Source: Actinomycetales bacterium (GTDB lineage: Bacteria > Actinomycetota > Actinomycetes > Actinomycetales > Kineosporiaceae). Taken from it: a DNA stretch of 38,461 nucleotides. The notes below the pieces were generated by a model. The model was not told where the DNA came from, did no database searches, and saw only the letters and a program-made list of their open reading frames with translations. Below, piece by piece: positions 34,014 to 38,461 of the stretch. The stretch's first letter is position 1, and each line of letters opens with the position of its first letter. The stretch covers positions 1 to 38,461 of the forward strand of contig JAAYAH010000029.1 in NCBI GenBank assembly GCA_012719445.1, read 5' to 3'. Made by a program: the position numbers and the translations under genes.

Positions 34014-34475
34014 CTACTCGACGACCTCTCCGCGGATCACCCGACCGCCTGCCCCGTTCTCCGGGCCCCCGTTCTCCGGGCCCCCGTTCTCCGGGCCCCC
34101 GTTCTCCGGGCCCCCGGCGGCCGGGCCCGCACCGGCAGCCTCCCAGGAGAGGTACAGGTCGGTCTCCGACAGGACAGCACCGGTCAACCAGGTGAGGACG
34201 ACGAGGTCGTCGCCGAGCCCGAGGATCGGGACGAGGATCTCCGGCACGGCGTCGAACGGGGAGACGAGATAGACCAGCGCGGCCGCCATGAGGACGAGCC
34301 GGCTCCGGGAGAGGTTCGGGTACCTGCCGGTCAGGCCCCTGCCGATCATCCGCGGCAGGGCGGCGACCCGGGTCGCCAGACCGGGGGCTCCCGGCCGCTG
34401 GGAGGCGCGGACCACCGTCCACAGCGCCTTGATCGCGGCGACCCTCCTGACCGGCGTGATGCGACTGCGAGCCAT
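34014..34475 (-). CDS. DUF1232 membrane protein with repetitive C-terminal tail
   Basis: A 153-residue protein. ATG 34475 follows GGAGGAGGG by six to seven bases. The DUF1232 motif is unmistakable: LVLMAAALVYLVSPFDAVPEILVPILGLGDDLVVLTWL, split between two hydrophobic segments around SPFD-x-V-P-E. A basic amphipathic N-terminus (SRITPVRRVAAIKALWTVVRAS) precedes it. The C-terminus contains four G-G-P-E-N units encoded by four perfect 15-bp repeats. The family has no established function; it is often annotated as a small membrane-associated protein. The 105 bp after its stop and the 220 bp before its start hold no supported gene. Confidence 0.88.
   Translation of the reverse strand: MARSRITPVRRVAAIKALWTVVRASQRPGAPGLATRVAALPRMIGRGLTGRYPNLSRSRLVLMAAALVYLVSPFDAVPEILVPILGLGDDLVVLTWLTGAVLSETDLYLSWEAAGAGPAAGGPENGGPENGGPENGGPENGAGGRVIRGEVVE
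34056..34115. repeat. Four perfect 15-bp tandem repeats in the DUF1232 gene
   Basis: GTTCTCCGGGCCCCC repeats exactly at 34056, 34071, 34086 and 34101. On the minus strand this adds G-G-P-E-N four times near the C-terminus of the DUF1232 protein. Perfect identity suggests recent expansion and likely length variation between strains. Confidence 0.9.
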
Positions 34476-34695
34476 GCCGCCCTCCTCCGTCCGCGGACCG
34501 GGAGCCGCAGCCGCCTGCGGGCACCTCGGCGGACTCCTCGACGTCAACGCTGCCATGCTCCGCGGGGTTCCGCACCGGTCACGGCCCGGCGCACCGCTCA
34601 CGGCCCACCGCCGGTTCGGGGGACCAGCTCCGATCCGGCGTGCGCCGGGGGCGGCCGGAGGCCGGGAGGCGACCCGGCCGGTCCGCGCGGACACC

Positions 34696-36339
34696 TCAGC
34701 CGACGACGGTGGCGTCGCCCCCGTCCCCCTTGGCCGCGTACATCGCCACATCGGCCCGCCGCAGCCAGGCGTCGTCCTCGATCGGCTCGCGCCGCACCGC
34801 GACCCCGACGCTCACGGTGACCCTGTCCGCCCTGCCCGAGCCCGACCGCTCCCGCACGGTCTCCCGCAACCGGTCGCCCAGGGCGGCCGCGGCGGTCGCG
34901 TCGAGGAGGGCGACGACGACGAACTCGTCCCCGCCCCAGCGCGCGACGATGTCGTCGGACCTCGCCGCCGCGCGCAGCGCCGCGGCGACCCGCCGCAGCA
35001 CGGCGTCGCCCGCGAGGTGGCCGCAGGTGTCATTGACCTCCTTGAACCCGTCGAGGTCCAGCAGCAGGAGGGCCACGTTCTCCCCTGCGGGACGGCGGCT
35101 CGACTCGGCGATGGCCGCCGCCGCGCCGCGCCGGTTCACCAGGCCGGTCAGGGAGTCCAGTGAGGCGGCCCTGGCCAGCAGCCGCCGCTCGTCCGCGCCG
35201 CGGAGCAGGTCGACCCGGGCCCGGAAGAGGGCTTCGAGCAGGGCCATGTCGTCCCCGACCCGTTCCTCGGCCAGCCGGACGTACTCCGCTGCGCCGCTGC
35301 CCTCGCGCTCGACCTCGGGATGCTCCGCGCGCATCACCTCGTAGGCCAGCACCTGCCGGTCCCCCTCGACCCCGCTGCCCTCGATCTTCGACAGCAGCAC
35401 CCGACCGGCCTGGACGGCCTCGGCCGACCGCCCCTCGCGGACCAGGGCCCGTACCCACGCCGCCCCCCACAGCAGTTGCGGGGGCACCCCCTCCGTGCCG
35501 CGGTCGAGCACCGAGCGGCATCCCTCCAGGCGTTCCATGGCCGCGGCGGAGTCCCCGGTCGCCGCCTCGCGCAGGGCCTGCAGCACCCGTTCCTCGTCGG
35601 CCACGACGTGGTAGGAGTCCCCGTCCGACAGCCGGACGGCCCGGTGGATCTCCTGCACCGCCTGCCCCAGCAGGTCGGCGTCCGGGACGTACGGCGGGCG
35701 GCGGCCCACCGCCATGCCCGCCACGGCGTGTTCGAGGGCGAGGTTGCTCCACCGGGCGACCCGGTGGTGCCGGGGAAGGAAGGTCTCCACGGCCTCGAGC
35801 CGTGACTCGACCCTTCGGGCCTCGTCGGCGACCCCGAACAGCCGCAGCGCGACCCCGAGCGCCCCCAGCGCCCCCTGGATCTCCTGGTTCTCCAGGTCAC
35901 GGAGCCCCGGCTCCATGGCCAGCGCCTGCGCCAACTGCTCGACGGCCTCCTCCATCCGGCCCTCACGACGGAGCAGGTCGACCAGCAGTGCCCTGCCCTG
36001 CAGTCCGGTGGCCATGAGTTCGTGCTCACGGGAGATCGTCACGAGGTCCTGCGCGACCTCGACGGCCGCTGCGGTCTCCCCGGCCATGTGGAAGGCGAGG
36101 GCACGGGCGTAGAGGGCGTGGGCCCGCTGTCGGGGACGGGTCTCCTCGGCCAGCACGGCGGCGGTCTGCCGCAGGACGTCGCCCGCGTGCCCGTCCTGCG
36201 CCCGGACGATCCAGTCCTCGCCGCGACTCACCGTCGATCCGCCTTCCCGCGCGACCGCGACGAGGCCGCGCACCGTCACCGGCATCGTCTCGCACGTCGC
36301 GTCATCAGGGTCACTCGCGGCACCGTGCGTTAACGTCAC
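34696..36339 (-). CDS. Diguanylate cyclase with helical (TPR-like) repeat domain
   Basis: A 547-residue soluble protein. Residues about 45-370 are alternating amphipathic helices with TPR-like spacing (for example RQRAHALYARALAFHMAGE, then GRMEEAVEQLAQALAMEPG). The C-terminal ~165 residues form a GGDEF domain: SLDSLTGLVNRRGA at its start, DLDGFKEVNDTCGHLAGDAVLRRVA, and the catalytic GGDEF at 469-473. The I-site is intact (R-S-D-D, five residues before GGDEF), so product inhibition is expected. The repeat domain may bind partner proteins. GTG 36339 is taken as start; ATG 36285 is an alternative. There is no membrane segment. Confidence 0.9.
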   Translation of the reverse strand: MTLTHGAASDPDDATCETMPVTVRGLVAVAREGGSTVSRGEDWIVRAQDGHAGDVLRQTAAVLAEETRPRQRAHALYARALAFHMAGETAAAVEVAQDLVTISREHELMATGLQGRALLVDLLRREGRMEEAVEQLAQALAMEPGLRDLENQEIQGALGALGVALRLFGVADEARRVESRLEAVETFLPRHHRVARWSNLALEHAVAGMAVGRRPPYVPDADLLGQAVQEIHRAVRLSDGDSYHVVADEERVLQALREAATGDSAAAMERLEGCRSVLDRGTEGVPPQLLWGAAWVRALVREGRSAEAVQAGRVLLSKIEGSGVEGDRQVLAYEVMRAEHPEVEREGSGAAEYVRLAEERVGDDMALLEALFRARVDLLRGADERRLLARAASLDSLTGLVNRRGAAAAIAESSRRPAGENVALLLLDLDGFKEVNDTCGHLAGDAVLRRVAAALRAAARSDDIVARWGGDEFVVVALLDATAAAALGDRLRETVRERSGSGRADRVTVSVGVAVRREPIEDDAWLRRADVAMYAAKGDGGDATVVG

Positions 36340-36411
36340 GATTCGCAGCGTAGCGGTCGGGTGGGGAGGAGCGGGTCGGAGTCGGGGTGATCCCGGACGA
36401 CGGGACGCCGA

Positions 36412-36705
<294 letters not shown>

Positions 36706-36766
36706 TCACGCGCATGCCCCTGGCAACCGAACAGACCAAGTCATATCTTCCCAGCTATTCCGGGAT

Positions 36767-36795
36767 CATATGGTCAGTGAGGTATTTACCATATG
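36767..36795. promoter_or_regulatory. Inverted repeat CATATGGT-N13-ACCATATG
   Basis: Perfect 8-bp arms are separated by 13 bp in a low-GC stretch upstream of the CsoR/CstR-like gene. One arm is part of TATGAT, a near-consensus -10 on the minus strand. It may be an operator for an unidentified regulator. Confidence 0.5.
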
Positions 36796-36829
36796 CGCTC
36801 TGTGACTGTTTAGGATCCGAGGTTCACGA

Positions 36830-36842
36830 ATCAGTGACTGAT
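36830..36842. promoter_or_regulatory. Palindrome ATCAGT-G-ACTGAT
   Basis: A perfect 6+1+6 palindrome in the same low-GC region, flanked by CACG/GTCACG sequences. GTCAGTGA near 36773-36780 repeats part of it. It is a candidate second operator. Confidence 0.45.
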
Positions 36843-36901
36843 CCGTCACGCATCGTCGGAGATCGTGCGGGCTCGCGGCTCACCTCCGGTCGACGTGCGA
36901 C

Positions 36902-37768
36902 TCACCGCCGGTCGAAGTGCTGGTAGTCCGGGGCCCCGAAGTCCCCTCCCCACCGGAACCCCGCCTCGACGAAGGCCCGGTGCACCGCGTCCCCCCGGCG
37001 GATCATCCCCGGACGGGACACCGACCGGTCCAGGAACGCCCTGCCGGCCGGAGGGAGGACCCGGTCGTCGAGGACGTAGGGGTTCTCGACCGGGTTGACG
37101 TCGACGGCACGGCCGTAGGCATGGCGTGACCACACCCGCGACGCGGAACCGGCGACGAATCGGCAGTTGAAGGCGGAGGTGTTGTCATCGGCCATGGACG
37201 CGTCGTCGTCGGCCCCGTACGCGGTGACGGGCCGGATCCTGCGGACGGGGAAGCGCCGGTCGAACATGCGGGCGAAGACCCGGCGGGCCGCCGGCACCAC
37301 GTCCCGGTGCAGCACGAGGGTCCCCGTCCGCACCCGGCCGTCGAACCCCCAGTGGGTGAGGGTCACCGCCCTCAGGTCCTCCGGCCCCACCGGACACCCG
37401 TCCCGCCAGGACCGACCCAGTTCCCTGGCGGTGACCCGGCGGACCTCCCAGCGGAACTCCCGCGTCCCCGGCACCCGCCCGGTGGTGGTGGTGGCGCCGG
37501 GGCGGGTCGCCGTCCCGGAGCCACCCGGGGTAGCGGTCGTCGTGGACACCGCGGCCGGGGGGCCACCGCCGTCCCGCACCGGCCCGGCACGGTGCTCCGG
37601 GCCCGCCGTCCCCTGCCCGGCCGCCACCCGGTACCCCGTGACGACGACGGCGACGAGGACCAGAGCGACCGCCACCCGCACCAGCGCCCCGGTCCTGGAG
37701 TCGCCCGTGAGCACGGCCCTCACCCGCACGCCCGTGCCCCCGTCCGCACCCTCTGCCGAGTCCCGCAC
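36902..37768 (-). CDS. M15-family (D-alanyl-D-alanine carboxypeptidase-like) peptidase, membrane-anchored
   Basis: A 288-residue protein with an N-terminal signal anchor (about residues 28-48, VRVAVALVLVAVVVTGYRVA) and a Thr/Gly/Pro-rich linker to about 100. The C-terminal M15C-type domain carries the zinc ligands His 216 and Asp 223 in SRHAYGRAVDVNP and His 284 in DYQHFD. NPVENPY and WGGDFGAPDYQHF are typical of the CwlK/VanY-like group that cleaves peptidoglycan stem peptides. The active site should face outside. The start at GTG 37768 lies 13 bp after the L,D-transpeptidase-like stop on the same strand, so both are probably co-transcribed. Confidence 0.88.
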   Translation of the reverse strand: MRDSAEGADGGTGVRVRAVLTGDSRTGALVRVAVALVLVAVVVTGYRVAAGQGTAGPEHRAGPVRDGGGPPAAVSTTTATPGGSGTATRPGATTTTGRVPGTREFRWEVRRVTARELGRSWRDGCPVGPEDLRAVTLTHWGFDGRVRTGTLVLHRDVVPAARRVFARMFDRRFPVRRIRPVTAYGADDDASMADDNTSAFNCRFVAGSASRVWSRHAYGRAVDVNPVENPYVLDDRVLPPAGRAFLDRSVSRPGMIRRGDAVHRAFVEAGFRWGGDFGAPDYQHFDRR

Positions 37769-37781
37769 GCCCGTCCCCGGC

Positions 37782-38461
37782 TCATCGGATCGAGATCACG
37801 GTGCCGGGTCGCTCCCAGCGCATGATCGCGCGCAGGGCTGTCGCCGAGACGGCGACACATCCCGCGGTCGGCTGCCCGGTGTCCAGGTGGAGGAAGATCG
37901 CGCTGCCGAGCCCGGCCGTCCGTTCCTCGTTGTACCCGATCACCTGGGCGAGCCGGTACGCGCGGATCCGCAGCCGCTCGGCGCTGGCCCACCGGCCACG
38001 CGCCGGGGCGCGCTGACGGGTGTTGTAGAGCGGGGACGCCGGATCGTCGACCCACACGTCGCGACCGTCCACGGCGAACCAGCCGAGCCGGAGGCCGGGG
38101 TCGACTGCGGTGCCGAAGCCCTCCCGCAACGGGAAGGTCCCCGCCGGCGTCCTGCCGTCCCCCTCGCGCTTGGTCCCGGACCGGGCGACCCCGCCACGAC
38201 CGACCCGCCCGGCGTACGGGCCGAGGTCCCGCCGGTACCCGGCCCCCTCCCTGCGGCAGGCCGACACCTCGGCCCTCGTCCCCCGCGCCAGCACCACCAG
38301 GACCCGGGCGGCGACGGCCCCGGGGGGGACCTGGCAGTCGACGGACCGGGTCACCGGCGCCGCGGCGGGGAGCGCGGCCGGCGCGGGCACCCGTGCGTCG
38401 GCGCAGCCTCCCGTCCCGACCGGCACGACGACCAGGGCGAGCATCCCGGCGAACGCCCGCA
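37782..38461 (-). CDS. L,D-transpeptidase (YkuD-like) family protein, possibly 5' truncated
   Basis: At least 220 residues are seen. ATG 38444 is in frame, but the frame is open to the window edge and residues before it would supply the basic part of a signal peptide, so the true start probably lies outside. The visible hydrophobic segment (MLALVVVPVGTGGCADA) looks like an export signal, perhaps for a lipoprotein. The YkuD catalytic motif is clear near the end: IFLHLDTGQPTAGCVAVS gives H-x8-G-C with nucleophile Cys. Earlier, GDGRTPAGTFPLREGFG is the usual start of this fold. These enzymes form 3-3 peptidoglycan crosslinks, though members with this H-x-D-x-G motif are less well characterised. 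It is followed by the M15 peptidase gene. Confidence 0.85.
   Translation of the reverse strand, partial: RAFAGMLALVVVPVGTGGCADARVPAPAALPAAAPVTRSVDCQVPPGAVAARVLVVLARGTRAEVSACRREGAGYRRDLGPYAGRVGRGGVARSGTKREGDGRTPAGTFPLREGFGTAVDPGLRLGWFAVDGRDVWVDDPASPLYNTRQRAPARGRWASAERLRIRAYRLAQVIGYNEERTAGLGSAIFLHLDTGQPTAGCVAVSATALRAIMRWERPGTVISIR

Noticed and set aside
36714-36926. 70-codon plus-strand ORF with a GGGAGGT ribosome binding site.
   Set aside because: It runs through the low-GC dyad-rich region and into the end of the M15 gene, has no GC third-position bias and no recognisable motif; the GGGAGG is half of the palindrome at 36694-36705.

Overview
The window is one continuous stretch of a high-GC (roughly 70-75 percent by eye) actinobacterial (Actinomycetota) chromosome. 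The evidence is strongly G/C-biased third codon positions, frequent GTG starts, an HrdB/SigA-type primary sigma factor with a long Lys/Ala/Glu-rich N-terminal half, a DUF7455-type mini-protein (C-x2-C plus C-x-H-H) beside the sigma factor and topoisomerase genes, a DUF4192 gene, a GT87 polyprenol-mannosyltransferase-type protein and a SAM-IV riboswitch, a class described mainly from Actinobacteria. The neighbourhood sigA - DUF7455 - parE - (distance) - parC resembles, from memory, the hrdB region of Streptomyces, but I cannot name a genus. No tRNA, rRNA, CRISPR array, phage or insertion sequence was seen.

Layout. 1-3.1 kb: a 5'-truncated beta-propeller protein ending in a 16-bp tandem repeat, a GT87 membrane glycosyltransferase and a small HTH regulator. 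3.1-8.06 kb, minus strand: two ABC-2 export cassettes, one NodI/NodJ-like (ATPase plus two permeases) and one made of ATPase, permease and a small Cro/C1 regulator. 8.25-10.1 kb: a cytoplasmic GH13 alpha-amylase-family enzyme preceded by a possible 14-codon minicistron. 10.4-12.2 kb: a lipoprotein and an APH-type phosphotransferase. 12.5-15.1 kb: parC. 15.1-16.7 kb: a large unknown lipoprotein. 16.9-20.9 kb: a TetR regulator and an RND (HAE1/SwrC-like) pump, closed by two strong hairpins. 21.0-24.0 kb: parE and a GNAT acetyltransferase. 24.4-25.2 kb: DUF7455 and DUF456. 25.4-27.3 kb: a LacI-type sensor fused to a diguanylate cyclase. 27.4-29.7 kb: sigA and a universal stress protein. 29.9-32.8 kb: metY-metX, led by a SAM-IV riboswitch. 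32.8-38.5 kb: DUF4192, DUF1232, a helical-repeat GGDEF protein, a CstR/CsoR-like repressor behind a low-GC regulatory stretch, an M15 peptidase and an L,D-transpeptidase-like protein truncated by the window edge.

How the genes work together. ParC and ParE form topoisomerase IV although their genes lie about 7 kb apart on opposite strands. MetY and MetX supply homocysteine by direct sulfhydrylation and are controlled by S-adenosylmethionine. Two diguanylate cyclases of different architecture point to cyclic-di-GMP signalling; no EAL or HD-GYP partner is present here. The M15 peptidase and the L,D-transpeptidase-like protein probably form a peptidoglycan-remodelling pair. The ABC cassettes and the RND pump make this region rich in export functions with local regulators.

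Most unusual signals: the LacI-sensor/GGEEF fusion without a DNA-binding domain; three tiny Shine-Dalgarno-led ORFs ahead of metY, metX and the amylase gene (two with stop/start overlap); an RND pump with an Asp/His-rich cytoplasmic tail; the orphan CstR-like repressor in an operator-dense low-GC patch; and short degenerate tandem repeats at several gene ends.
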